Source: Dromaius novaehollandiae (taxonomy: Eukaryota > Chordata > Aves > Casuariiformes > Dromaiidae). From it: 64,000 nucleotides of DNA. The notes under the pieces are model-generated. The model searched no databases. It saw only the letters and a list, made by a program, of their open reading frames with translations, and had not been told where the DNA came from. Made by a program: the position numbers and the translations under genes. The stretch covers positions 33,004,501 to 33,068,500 of the forward strand of contig NC_088099.1 of NCBI RefSeq assembly GCF_036370855.1, written 5' to 3'. Shown piece after piece: positions 1 through 15,000 of this stretch (positions within the stretch are counted from its first letter, which is position 1; every line of letters begins with the position of its first letter).

Positions 1-312
1 AAGTGAAAATAATATGGATTTTTCTGTTTTACTTAAAAGCTTTACTGTGACTTTGTATTTTTCTGTGCATTGACAGAACTGTTTGTAGCTACAAACAACA
101 CAGCAACTTTTAAGGCATCATCTATACAGTGCATTTATAGAGGTTATGCAGCTTTCTACCTAAATTTATCTGGCTGGTAATGAAACCTGTGAGAAAGGCA
201 GGTGGATCCTAACAGTGGATGAACTGAATGACTGCGATTCCCATACGAGGAAAGGGTGCAAATAATTGCTTGTTAGTCACAGAAAAACCATGCTGGGAGA
301 AAAATATTTGTA

Positions 313-336
313 TGAATGAATGAGTGAGTGAGTGAA
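313..336. repeat. Short tetranucleotide repeat (TGAA/TGAG)
   Basis: Six tandem tetramers are visible, two TGAA, three TGAG and a final TGAA. It is a simple microsatellite in intergenic DNA with no visible role. Confidence 0.8.
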
Positions 337-3285
337 CACCGCACTAATAAGCTACTTCCTATACTTAGCGTATGAGCTCTTTGGGGATGGGTACTCATTT
401 TCATTTTGTGAATGAACACAATGCAGAGCGTAATAAGGTCTTAATTTCTGTCTGCTGTCTTGGCTATTGACATACGGCCTCTTAACAAGGCCTGGAAATG
501 GGGAGACTTCAGCGAATACAGCATCTGAAGTAGCACATTACACAGCATACTGTCCTCGGAGCCACTACCGAAATACTTCTGCTTCATGTTAGATGAAGTG
601 CAGCCACACTCTAGGTTTACCTGGTTTGCAGATTAATGCCACCACAGATGCAGACGCGCCAACCTAGTTTAATGCTGAGACACTTTCAGTCCGGCCAGGT
701 TTATAACCCAGGGGCAGCACTGTGCCAACTGGGCTGTACAGTACCACAAGTCCATTTTTTTCCTTTTTCTTTGGTCTTTGTTTTTCTCCTCAGTGTGCCT
801 CTCATTTCTTCTGTTCCCAAGGGAACTTCTCAACCTGAATATGAACAGTCCACTTGGATCTGGAGTCATCCCTCTAGAGCCCTTTCAGAGCCACACGCAG
901 GCTGCATAACCCTTGAGGAGCCAGCTAGGGACTAGCATATTAACCAGTAAGTATTTTTCTAATCTTTAGTACCAGGAAGGCAATGTGGGAAGGCCTGACC
1001 AGGCTCTGAAGGGGGCTAGCTTTGACTTGAGAGAGAACTCCAAGGCAGCATTGATCTGACCATGGCCAAGCTTAATTTAATCACTCATTTGCTCACACAT
1101 GAGCCACCTGTTCTCCAGGGTACTCCAGCTCTCCATTTCCCTGAGTGGTGGAGAGTTTACAGTATTTAGGATTAAACATCATCTTTATTACATGAAAGCC
1201 TTTAATTATATGACTAAATATCTTTTGATAATGAGGAAAAGAATGCGCTCTCAAATTTTTGGCAGTGACAAGGGGCCCAGAAGAACTGGGTTCCAAACCT
1301 GGCTTTCCAGAGGCCTCTTCAGGCATGTTAGGTAAGAGCACAACAGCCACAAAATTAAGTATTGCATAAGAAATGTAGCTCAATCACTTCCTAACTTTAG
1401 AGAGCTAGACTTTGCAACCTAAACATCCCATGTGTAATTATTAAGGCTGATTCAGAACCTTGACATATGAAGATACGAACAACACAGTGACTCTCCATCC
1501 TTTTACAGAGCTATAGGCTTCAAGCAATTATTTGAAAAGGATTGGCTCCAAAAGCTGGTGCTTATTTAAAGCACATGAAAAGATTGGTCAATTCATACCC
1601 AAATTGCTTCGTTTAGACTGCAGTTGTGTTTCCAAAGATCTAGGCTTGATACTCTCAGAACTTCACCTATTTGTGCTGTGAAAGAAAAGAGCTGTGCGAG
1701 TACAGAAATATGGTGTTTTACCCATTTTGGAGAATAAGCAGATAAAAGACTAGGATATCAGACTATTTTTAGAGTCTAGCTTTTTGATTCATTAGTTAGT
1801 TAGATGGGACTGTTTACATGTAATCGCTTTTCCTATTGGGTCAAAGCTATTGAACAACTGCTGCATTATATACGAAGATAAGGGTAAGTCTAGATCTCAC
1901 TCTCGTCCATTGCTAACTGCTTCACTTTAAGACCCACAGAAAATCACAAATGACATTCTGTGACCTTCTACTGCAAGAAGCCAACTGCTCCCTCCGTCAG
2001 CACCTGCACCTAACGCAAGCACAATGCTGGCTTCCTTCGCAGCAGCCAGGTCCTCACACCACACCACTGCCAATCAGTAGGTCTCTTCCACCCAGCTGTA
2101 TTACAGAAAGACTCCCAAAGCTTAGGGGACAACAGAAGAAAACAATTACACTCACTATTGATTAGTATGGCCGGTACTTTTCACTTACTCAGTGTTGCCA
2201 AGTAATGAGCACATCTATTAGCAACATAGAAGGGAGCTTTACTACTTGCTTATTCAAAGAACATTTGCTAATTTACACAATCTGTTTTTACACATCCTAC
2301 CCTTTGGGAGGACAAAATTAGTTTTGAACAGTGGCTGAATTACGTCAGGCCCTCATCTTGTACCAAATGCTAAGTGATTAGTTAATCTAGGTAATTTACA
2401 CACATATATATGCAAATCCATAATGTAATAAAAGCTTACAGTGAACTATTTTTGACAGCAGCTGACAGCCCAAAATAAGCTGTTACCATACAGCCATGTT
2501 TCTCTGAAGTTTAACTGTGGTTCTCATTTTGTCTGTCCTAGAAAGGATCAGACAGCTTCTCTTAATTATTTTTAAAACATGTCTGTTCAGACTGAGAAAT
2601 AAGTCTTCTTGTGAGCAGACAAGCAAAGTAGATGCCTTGGAAACTGAATATTGGATTCCTTGGTCTCTAATACATTTCACAAGTGGAATTGCTGCTGCTT
2701 CCTCTTCCCTTCTGTATAAGCTAGAGTTTAACATCTGTCTCAGGGAGATCCTTGGTGTATGAACTCAAATAACAGCCCCTCTCACTAGGACTACTAATAG
2801 GCCTCAGGTGACCGATTTTCAACAAAATTCATAGAACACAAACAGATTTGTGATCATTGTTGAACTTATCCTACAGGTTGAAAAATCAAGTAGGAAGGAC
2901 AGAGATCACAAAACCTCTCTCTAGGCCTGGCATCCCAACAAAAGTTTTTCCTCAAGGTTTTTCCCTTTTTTAAATACAGGCTTTAATAAAAGGGGGAAGG
3001 GGGGGGGACAATCTTGCCTTTCCTCTTCACACAAGTATCTCCTGCAATTCCCCCTCCTTTCAACACCGAAACATGAAATTTAACAGAGCATAAGACACTT
3101 GCCATGTGAGAAGATGCCACTTTTAAGGCAATCCAATTTCCTGGAGACTTGAGATGAGCTGTATCTAGAGCTCCCATTGAAGATAATACCATCTGTTTCA
3201 AATTACTTAACTAGTTTGATAAATACCTTGCTCTCTTATATTTTTATCAATAGATTTCAAAGAATTCTTTGAAGGGGGTGGTATT

Positions 3286-3360
3286 TTCCCATTTTAAAGC
3301 TAGAAAAGCTGCAGGAACACGAGAGGAAATCTCAAGGAAGTTTCACTGAAGACAACCTGC
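3286..3360 (-). repeat. Weak MIR/CORE-SINE-like remnant
   Basis: The plus strand reads CCCATTTTAAAG followed by spaced matches to the antisense MIR core (AAAGCTG, CACGAGAGG and later TTTCACT). The similarity is judged by eye against the remembered MIR consensus and is heavily degraded, so this could be chance. A repeat-library search would decide. Confidence 0.25.
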
Positions 3361-3833
3361 TCTCTGCCCTCCCCAAGGAGTTTTGAACTCTGGCAATTGA
3401 CACAGCCTCAGTGCTGACAATCCAGTCACCTGGTACCAGCTTTCCCTCATCACTAGCAAGCACCCTAAATAGCTCAATAAGCACTAGTACAGTGCAAGTT
3501 ATTTACCATCAGCCTCCAAGTTGTTACCTTAAGAAATGGACGTGTCTATACACCACTTAAGCCCTTAAAACCACTGAAGGAAAACAGCAGCCTCCTCTGT
3601 GCCCTATCTCCATGCATGCTTAAGGGAGATCTTGTTCACCAAATCTGCACCTAGAAACTTCCATTTCCTGTCCTACATCATACATCATACCACAGGCTGC
3701 TTTCAAGACTCCTCTTCTTTCTAATACCAACTCCTCTCCCTCATGGAAAAGGTTAAAAAAAAGTTTTAAAAGTTTTTTTAAAAAAGTCTTCCTTATTCAA
3801 AGCAGCAGATAGCACTTAACAGAGCTACAGAAG

Positions 3834-3835
<2 letters not shown>

Positions 3836-3871
<36 letters not shown>
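3836..3871. repeat. Uninterrupted 36-T homopolymer
   Basis: Thirty-six T residues in a row on the plus strand. Read from the minus strand this is a poly-A tract, as left by a retroposed RNA, but no retrogene body is recognisable on the higher-coordinate side. Its exact length is likely to vary between assemblies. Confidence 0.9.
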
Positions 3872-3874
<3 letters not shown>

Positions 3875-5051
3875 CCCTGACCCAAACAAAACATGTCATG
3901 GAAGAATTGCTCACAAGAGCCTTCCCAATGTGTTCTTCCTGGCTTCAAGAATATGCTGCCAAAAAGCCCTCCTATAAGAACTTCAATCAAACAGCAAAAT
4001 AAGTTCTTCTAATTTTTCAGTGGAATGGCAAATCTCGGATATTTCAATCCCAGCACTTTTTCCTTTTCCTATATCCCCAGCTAAAGACCTGCAAAAACAC
4101 AGCTACTTTTTAGGCCTTCTGTTCATACTTTTCCTATAGCTACCCTTACATGGTATTATGAAACTCAAGGAGCATAAGAGAGCCATACAGCTTACTTTAC
4201 CAGAAATTGCAGTTTTTCTACTCTCAGCATTTTGTTCAAGTTAACTCTGTGGTGAAAGGTCACAGGGTATTTTACAAAATGCAGCCTAAAATACTTTAAT
4301 CTACAACTGTCAGTCATCCAAATGTGATTATTTCCACCATCTAACCATGCAGCATAAACCAGAGTGTGGCTCAAGTGCCTGTAACACCAGAGAAGAGTTC
4401 TCTGGTTTCCCAGGCACATCTAAGATACTCTTACCACTATGAAGCGAACAGCCTGAAATCCTACCTAAAGGAAATACTTACTCTATGGTAAATATCTCAT
4501 TATACAACCTAAAACATTGTATGTTTCTTGTTAGGAGTCCCTATTTAAAATACTATGCACTTTAATGAATGATCTTAGACAATTTAGCCTGCATTTGCAG
4601 ATACACAGGCTCAAGAGCTGGTTTCACACTGAAGAACATACAAAAACCAGAACTTGAAAATAAGACTGCCATTAGCATTTAATCAGCTATAAAAATAAAC
4701 TAGCACTTTCAATTCATCTCATTGCACAAGACCAAAGCCTTCAGTGTAAGCACAGGATAGAGAGACGCCCACATGTGGAAAGTGACAAGTATCTTCATAC
4801 CAGCAGAAAAAGAATGAGTACTAGCCATGGAATTTTCAATTCATGCTGCACACATACCTTTTCAGCCTTAGCAAGAGTGAATCATCACAGAACTCTATGC
4901 TTAGGGTCTACAGTCTTCACAAACTATCAAACTCCATTTTTAACAACCTTTCAAAATATGGACACAACTGAACTCCTGGAGAATTGTATGCTTCTCCAAG
5001 TAAACAAAGAAGCAGCAGAAGCACTTGTTAAATTCAACAACCTGCATAAGC

Positions 5052-5057
5052 TTTATT
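5052..5057 (-). terminator. RPL15: RPL15 polyadenylation signal AATAAA
   Basis: A canonical AATAAA lies on the minus strand, with only 21 bases between it and the RPL15 stop codon. Cleavage would be expected about 10-30 bases further on (about 5,020-5,045), giving a 3'UTR of roughly 40-60 nt. Very short 3'UTRs are usual for ribosomal-protein mRNAs. No rival signal is as close. Confidence 0.85.
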
Positions 5058-5078
5058 AGATCATTAGATTTACAAGCA

Positions 5079-9249
<4,171 letters not shown>

Positions 9250-10204
9250 CTAAATTAAGAGACTGATGAAAACATGCACCAAATCCGTTTCCAAATTTGA
9301 ACAGCTTCCAACAGAGACACTGCACAAAACCACAGATGTAACAGTGCTGAAGCATAACATACTCTCAAGCTTCCTTGTATTATTGCTATATCTGGCAATT
9401 TAGCTCAAACTTTGCAGCCTACACTGAGTAGGATGTACAGCAGCGACCATTCTTGACAGTTTCATTCCTTTTCATGAGTTCCCACGTGTTGAACTCCTCA
9501 ACCAAGCAGTCAGTGCCTCACCTATTTCAGACACTACCAAAACTCTCTATAAAAAGGCATATTGTGACTGTGGCCTTTTCTTTTTACTCTGTGTGGTTTA
9601 AGTACGTCTTAAAACTTTTGACTTCTCCACGAAAACACTGTAGTACACTTAAGACATACCCATATCATCTGGATTCCACCTGTCAGCAGATACAAGTGAA
9701 CCGAGTCAAACAACCATGCTATCACAGCTTAGTTTATTTACAGGGAAACCATCCACAGGTGAGCTGCTTGCACCCTTTCTTTAGAGCCAGCCCCTCCACA
9801 GCCCACCTTCTGCTACCCCAAGCCAACCCTTCTGTGCTTTTACATGGCTGCACCGCGGCACACACCACCACGAACGAAGTGAAAACCGGGAGCCAGAGCA
9901 GGGCGTGCTGCCCAGGCCCAGGCTGCCCCTTGCACCCCGCAGCCGCGGGCCCGGCCCCCTCGCACCCCATCGGGCCTCCCGCCCCGCACTGGCCCCCGAG
10001 GCGCAGGCCGCGGCCCTCCGCCGCCTCGGGCCCGCCCAGCCCCCGCTCAGCGCGGGCTGCGGGTCCCCGACGCCGCGGGAGGCGCCCCACCACCACCCGC
10101 GGGAGCCGCGGCGCGCGGGAGCGGCGACGGGGCGGGCGGATGGCCGCCGCCGACCGCGGATGCGAGCGGATCGAGACAGCGGCTAAGCCCCATAGGTCCC
10201 TCAC
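9250..10204 (-). other. RPL15: RPL15 first intron (within 5'UTR)
   Basis: About 0.95 kb between the TOP exon donor (GTGAGG) and the tandem acceptor. Its first 300 bases on the promoter side are very GC-rich and form the left flank of the CpG island. The long plus-strand open frame across it looks like a product of GC composition. Confidence 0.75.
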
Positions 10205-10235
10205 CTGATGGCGGCCGACGCCGGAAAGGAAGAAG
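10205..10235 (-). other. RPL15: RPL15 non-coding exon 1 with 5'-TOP start and YY1-like site
   Basis: On the minus strand the sequence CTTCTTCCTTTCC is followed by GGCGTCGGCCGCCATCAG and the donor GTGAGG. A C followed by a pyrimidine run is the transcription start of 5'-TOP mRNAs, which are translationally controlled through mTORC1 and LARP1. GCCGCCATC just before the donor matches a YY1 site, common in ribosomal-protein first exons. The exon is about 31 nt; its start is inferred from the TOP motif, not mapped. Confidence 0.8.
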
Positions 10236-10269
10236 CCCGCCTCCTACAACCCCTTGCGGCCGCTTCGCG

Positions 10270-10276
10270 CTTCCGG
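10270..10276 (+). promoter_or_regulatory. ETS-type site CTTCCGG
   Basis: CTTCCGG is the reverse complement of the ETS/GABP core CCGGAAG. It lies about 35 bases upstream of the inferred RPL15 start, a common position for ETS sites in housekeeping promoters. Confidence 0.5.
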
Positions 10277-10284
10277 CTCTCGCA

Positions 10285-10289
10285 CCAAT
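10285..10289 (+). promoter_or_regulatory. CCAAT box
   Basis: CCAAT on the plus strand about 50 bases upstream of the inferred RPL15 start. It abuts the ZNF143-like element. A second CCAAT lies at 10386-10390. Confidence 0.5.
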
Positions 10290-10308
10290 GCCCTCTGGGT
10301 AGCGTAGT
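10290..10308 (-). promoter_or_regulatory. ZNF143/THAP11-like element
   Basis: The minus strand reads ACTACGCTACCCAGAGGGC, close to the family consensus ACTACAATTCCCAGNANGC: the ACTAC and CCCAG blocks are both present with the right spacing. Such elements are common in divergent CpG-island promoters. Binding is inferred. Confidence 0.5.
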
Positions 10309-10385
10309 CCTCAGGGCGGCGGGCGGCTCTGCGCGGCCTCGTCCCTGGCAGGGCCAGGCCGCCCCGCCCCCGCGGCCTCGGCCAG

Positions 10386-10390
10386 CCAAT
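10386..10390 (+). promoter_or_regulatory. Second CCAAT box (CAGCCAATGGG context)
   Basis: CAGCCAATGGG is a near-ideal NF-Y site on the plus strand. It lies about 150 bases upstream of the RPL15 start and could serve the rightward NKIRAS1 start. Confidence 0.55.
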
Positions 10391-10461
10391 GGGAGGCGGG
10401 GTCGGGGCCCGGCGCCCCAGGCCGGCGCGGCTCAGCGGGCGCCGGGGGACGCCGTGCCCAG

Positions 10462-10463
10462 GT
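10462..10463 (+). other. NKIRAS1: Candidate donor of NKIRAS1 non-coding first exon
   Basis: GCCCAG followed by GTGCGC is a plausible plus-strand 5' splice site within the CpG island, so an untranslated NKIRAS1 exon could end at 10461. Rival donors are at 10562 (AGGG-GTGAGA) and near 10,791 (GGG-GTGAGC). Sequence alone cannot choose among them. Confidence 0.3.
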
Positions 10464-10502
10464 GCGCGGGCGCGGGGTGCGCGGGCGCGGGCGCGGGCGC
10501 GG
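10464..10502. repeat. GCGCGG-type simple repeat in the shared promoter
   Basis: Irregular tandem GCGCGG/GCGGGC units on the plus strand. The stretch is CpG-dense and could form non-B DNA. It lies between the RPL15 start and the following G-tract. Confidence 0.75.
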
Positions 10503-10571
10503 AGCTGGGCGGGCGGCGGCACCCCCGAAACACCCCCCAGAAAGGCCCCAACCGGCCAGGGGTGAGAAAAC

Positions 10572-10587
10572 GGGGGGGGGGGGGGGG
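10572..10587. repeat. 16-G homopolymer
   Basis: Sixteen G residues in a row on the plus strand, soon followed by another G run. It is a likely G-quadruplex and a likely place for sequencing or assembly length errors. Confidence 0.85.
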
Positions 10588-10874
10588 CAGGGGGGAGATG
10601 ACATTAAAACAAAATCCTGAAGAATTTTTTCTTAAAAAAGAAAATTACTCAAAACCAGAAAAATCTTAAAAATAAACTCTGAATCCTTAAAAAAAAAGCT
10701 GAAAAAGCCACCTGAACACCTTGCCAGCGGGTGCGTGGGCTGCACCGTGCCCTTGGCCGGGCGCTGCAGGCCCGGGGCTGCCCGCCGGGGGTGAGCGGGA
10801 GTGGTGCGGGCTGCGGGGGCCGGGGCCCTGGCATTGCCCTTCGCCCAGGGGTGCCACCGGCCCCAGGGGGTCCT

Positions 10875-10912
10875 GTCCCCATCCCCGTCCCCATCCCTGT
10901 CCCCGTCCCCGT
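10875..10912. repeat. Hexameric C-rich minisatellite (GTCCCC/ATCCCC)
   Basis: About six tandem hexamers of the form G/A-T-C-C-C-C on the plus strand. The minus strand therefore has six evenly spaced runs of three or four G, enough for a G-quadruplex. It lies in the rightward half of the CpG island. Confidence 0.85.
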
Positions 10913-11893
10913 GGCGGTGAAGTCTTGAGGGCGGCCAAGAAAGGGTCCCGGAGCCGAAGCGGGCCCTGGGCCCTGCCGGGGGATGGAGACGGGGCTGAGG
11001 CCCTTCCTGACTGGAGGTCACCCCTGCTGCCGCCCGCTGCTTGCAGTGACCTGCTCCGTTTTTGAACACGTGCTTTGCAGAGCGCCGTGGCTCGCGGAGT
11101 AGTGCCGGGCTAAACGGGGCGCGAAGCGGGACAGCGTGAGCGCCTCCCTCCTGCTGCCCAAAGGGCGCTGCTCCAGCCCGATCCGGTCCGCGCGAGGATC
11201 TGAAGGTTTGGGGTCTGTGGCCCCGCAATGGCTTGCTTGCAGAAGGAAGTGCCGCTGGCTCCTGGAGCTCCTCCTGGTGAAACTAAACCCCGCCAGCCAT
11301 AGGTGGGAGTCCACCCTCCCCAAAACCCCTGCTGCTTTCAAACAGACCAATAAACCTTCTGCTTTTGCATTTGCTTTCCGGTGCTTCTGTCTTTAATGCT
11401 GCTGTTTTCTAGCTTCTACTCTGTAAAAGCTAGAAACTTTCTGTGTACGAAATAAAAGGGAAGGAACTGCTATTTTGTCACGTTTCCAGAAGCCATCGTG
11501 CTACCAGATACCATCAGGCCTGCAGCAAAAATACGAAGCCCAATAACGTAAGACTTGCAGCATGCACACACACCAGCCAGCATGGTCACTGCCCCAGAGG
11601 GCTGGCAGTGAAGCACGCATGCTTACGCACTCACAAGCAGCCTCCTCGGACCCTGTGGAGCAGTTGTCAAGGCTGGAGTTAAGCATCGGTACCAATGGCA
11701 ATAGCCTAAAACCTTAAAAATGGTGTGGGAAGAAATGGTGGTCTGAAAAATATCAGTTGCTGATGAACACATGAGAGGGAGCCGTGCCTCAGCGTCAGCC
11801 GCTGCTAAGCATTTTGCCTTTCGGGGGCTTCGCTTCTGTCTGTGCCTGTGCTCTGCTAATGTGCAAGTGTAACAGATTCCTGTGTTTGAACAG
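10913..11893 (+). other. NKIRAS1: Between CpG-island core and first NKIRAS1 coding exon; probably NKIRAS1 5' intron
   Basis: GC content falls from CpG-island levels to background across this stretch. No coding exon is recognised. It probably belongs to the NKIRAS1 5' region, either untranslated exon or first intron, but the splice structure is unresolved. Confidence 0.5.
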
Positions 11894-11926
11894 GATTTAT
11901 TTGCTGATTCTGCCATCTTGAAAAAG
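11894..11926 (+). other. NKIRAS1: NKIRAS1 5'UTR part of the first coding exon
   Basis: The sequence TTTGAACAG precedes GATTTATTTGC and the start codon 33 bases later. A second possible acceptor, GTGTAACAG, ends at 11875 and would lengthen the 5'UTR by 18 bases. The context AAAAAGATGG, with A/G at -3 and G at +4, suits an initiation codon. Confidence 0.6.
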
Positions 11927-12020
11927 ATGGGAAAGGGCTACAAGGTGGTGGTTTGTGGAATGGCGTCAGTGGGAAAAACTGCGATTTTGGAGCAGCTTCT
12001 CTATGGAAAACATACTGTTG
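11927..12020 (+). CDS. NKIRAS1: NKIRAS1 coding exon 1 (P-loop)
   Basis: ATG opens [11 protein letters not shown], then the nucleotide-binding loop, and the exon ends LLYGKHTV plus one base of a glycine codon. The donor is GTGAGA. The exon holds 31 full codons. Confidence 0.95.
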
Positions 12021-15000
12021 GTGAGATATTTTTACTTTCTCAGATTGTTTCCTTTTCCAAAATCTTGTTTGGTGTGGGCCCCAAAGGTGAGGACTGCTAA
12101 CTCCACGGAGGTGAAGAAGGAAATGAATGTGGTTTTGTTTCGTCTCTGGGCAGTTCTTGACATTCTTAGGCCCTTATTTTTAAAGGTGGCTTGGGAAAGA
12201 ACTCTTTTCTTGATGTTCCCTATTCTAAAATACCTGAATGTGTAAAAAGAAACAAACACAAAAAGCAGACTATGTGCTTGCTGCCTATCTATGTAAGAAA
12301 TATCTTGTTCCCTGAAAGATGCTTCAGATGCCTGAAAAATAGACATCATGTGATAGGGGAGAGACTGTTTAGACTTTCGCTTAGCCTTCTTAAAACTTTA
12401 TTTTGCTTGTTTTTGGCTTATATTTAATCAAAGTGCTGGAAGAAAAACAACTCTTCTTGAGATTCCATGTTCTGTTCTGAAATGTAAGGGCTGAGTTTCT
12501 CAGCTGCCTAAGAAATCCTCCCATGGAAAGCAACTTGAGACAGGAGCAGGGGATGTCTGAGACTTGCTGTGCACAAAAGACACAAAATGAAGGCAAAGCC
12601 CTCTTTTTTCCCTCTATTTCCACTTGACTTGGCTTTTAGAGGAAGGGCAACATCCATGAGGCCTCACCTGACAAGAGGTGGCACTAGGAATGAAGCTAAG
12701 GGCTTTAACAGAGGTTGTCCAGTCCAGAGACTAGTATCTTTTGTTTGGGATAGTTTATTAAGTGTAGGGGTAAGTTTTTGGATAAATATTAGAATTTCTA
12801 GAATTGTGCTTTGCAAGTGCTGTTCCTTTAACATGTGTGGATGGGAAGAATTTACTGGCAGAGTGTGATACATATCTGTGTGATCTGTAATACCGTTGTT
12901 TAAAAGGAGGATTTCCTCTAATGTAGCAACATCTGTTTTCAGCATCTTACCACCACCTGTGCACATTGCCTCGTGTACCATTTGGAGCATGTCAGCATGG
13001 AAGTTGCAAAACATGTATACTGAGGATTTTTTCCTTTGCTGCTAACTTGCCTCTCATCTGCAGTGAACTAAGTGATTGTCAAAGCAGCATGAGCAAGACC
13101 TTGTTGCTTAAACCTTACTGCCTTTCATTGCTTCCTGCCCCTAGCTCCTATTAGTGACTGAGGTAGGGAGGCTATTCGGGTGTTACTGATCAGGGCTATT
13201 TATGGAAGCAGCCAGCTACACGATTATATAATGTCACGGATACTCACTGACATAAACAGGGAGAGGCCTCGTGTTGGTGGTTTAGCTGCGAATGTCCCTT
13301 TATCACTTCTTAATGCTCTGCTCCTACTCAGCGATTGTGCAACACAGACTTTTTCCCCTTCTCTCTTGAAAAGACCCATTTTCCTTTGCTGCAGCTCTGC
13401 TGTCATTTTTCAGAGTTAATAGTAGGGGAGGGAGCAACTGCTAGCAGAGGTGGGGTGCAAGAGCGGGAGGAAGAAGGTAGCCTCTCATTGCTTGTGCTTT
13501 TTGTCAAACTTGATTCATAAGATGTTCACAAAAACACCTCAAGTAGTATAGTCAAGATCAGAGTATGGGGTAGGCTCATACAGAGCCACTGCAGCCTTAG
13601 GGAATGAATGGCCAGTGCCCAGCTCTTTTGAATTCACCTGGGTGTGCCACTATGCACATTTTGGGGAGAGGCTTGATATGTTGGTGTTTCTGGCAGTCCT
13701 GCCCCTGCTGTATGGTCGCCTTCCTTGTGGCACCCTCCTCAGCACATAGGCAGTGCTGGTAGAAGGTGCCTGGAAGTATGAACTAGTGAAAAAGATTTCC
13801 AGAAGATCCTTAGCTATTGCTTCTGCCGGTATTAAACTGCAGAAGCAGGACACCGATATGAGGGTCTTTGACTCCTACAAGGCAACAACAGTTTGAGAAC
13901 TGGCAACTGCTTGATTGCTCCTCAACTGCTCTAAAATGCCCAAATCTACTGCTGGTGTTACTATTACAGGCATGGTCCCTTCACATTTAAGGTATTCTTA
14001 CTAAATCTTGAGCCACATTTCCTAAAGCTTGTGAGCTCCAGAAAGCTGACATGTACATCTTGGCTGTTGGTCTTTTTGGCAGGAGGCAGAAAGGACTAGT
14101 GTGTTTGCTGAAAGCCTGTCTGTTCAGAGCCAACTAGCAAAGCAGCTGACCAGGTACAGCAACATGGACACAAGCTGTTTCGAAACCTGTGCTTCCGGAC
14201 TGACGTCAGGAGCAGCTCTCTGCTGGTCTGAGGGCTGGGGAGCGGAGATGGGATGCAGTGAGGAAGACTGCTGAGCTAACGCACGTAGTCTCTCCATTCT
14301 TGTCAGCATCCATAACCTCCTTGCAATGACAAGAGGAGCATTTGAATTTCGTTGCAGGCTCAGAGAACAGTCTGGTGTCATCCTCCAGGATGTCCAAACC
14401 AGTGACGTTGGGGTCTCCTCCTGGTGCTAAATTAGCCACAAATCTGTGTCAGTGCTAATGAGGGAGTGGTGGCACAGCTATTATCAGGGAACTGATTAAG
14501 TGTCCTTGAAGGTTTCATGCTGCTATATAAAGCCCTTGGCTTGGGAGTCTATACTTCTGGCTATGTGCTCGGTGGTGGTGCTGTAGACCCAGTAGTGGTG
14601 TGTTTTTTCCTAGAAAAATCTGCACCTTAGCTCTCCCTGGCTTGTCATGGATAAAGGCCCAAAGTGTTGCAGTTGCTTACGTGGTCAGCAGCTAGCAGTC
14701 TTGCAAAGGCACCAGGATTGCTTGAGGTCAAAGAGGAAAAATTACTAGAGAGGGAACTACTAGATCTTCCCCTAAAAAAGGAAGATCTGTGTCCCTGGAG
14801 CGTGTGAGCAACAACGGATGACATTTGGGTTTATGCTAGGCTTTAAAACCAGAAGAGAGGTAGTTTGTCTTGAGGCTCTATGATGTGAGAAGAGAGGGCA
14901 AAAAGATGAGAGGCTGGTCAGTGCCTCTTAAAGTAATGTGCATATTGCATGACAAGCCTCTCTGGCTTGAGAAGGGAATCAAACAAAACCTGAATGGAGA

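Larger units (their letters stand above)
1..5040. other. Intergenic flank downstream of RPL15; no gene recognised
   Basis: No open frame in this stretch resembles a known protein, and the frames present are short and unsupported by splice context. The sequence is AT-rich with a small tetranucleotide repeat, a 36-T homopolymer and a weak MIR-like remnant, listed separately. From memory, the gene expected next in this direction is NR1D2, but no nuclear-receptor exon is visible, so it probably lies beyond the left edge. Confidence 0.6.
9880..11300. promoter_or_regulatory. CpG island: head-to-head promoter of RPL15 and, by inference, NKIRAS1
   Basis: GC content rises sharply here and CpG is frequent, against AT-rich flanks. 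RPL15 leaves it leftwards from about 10,235, and NKIRAS1 coding sequence begins 1.7 kb to the right. From memory the human pair is also divergent from a shared CpG island. The island has no TATA box that I trust and instead holds CCAAT, ETS, GC-box and ZNF143-like elements. Its edges are by eye. Confidence 0.8.

Noticed and set aside
9453-10208. 251-codon plus-strand open frame across RPL15 intron 1 and the CpG island
   Set aside because: Its second half is Pro/Arg/Ala/Gly-rich, as GC-rich DNA gives by chance, its first half is AT-rich intron, and it overlaps the antisense RPL15 promoter with no recognisable domain.
10208-10669. 153-codon plus-strand open frame starting at the RPL15 first-exon edge
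   Set aside because: It runs through GCGCGG repeats and the 16-G tract, giving poly-Gly and Ala-Gly runs; no family resemblance.
10632-11228. 198-codon minus-strand open frame in the CpG island
   Set aside because: Composition is dominated by Pro, Gly, Arg and a Gly-Asp repeat from the hexamer minisatellite; it ends in lysine/phenylalanine from A-rich sequence. This is a low-complexity artefact.
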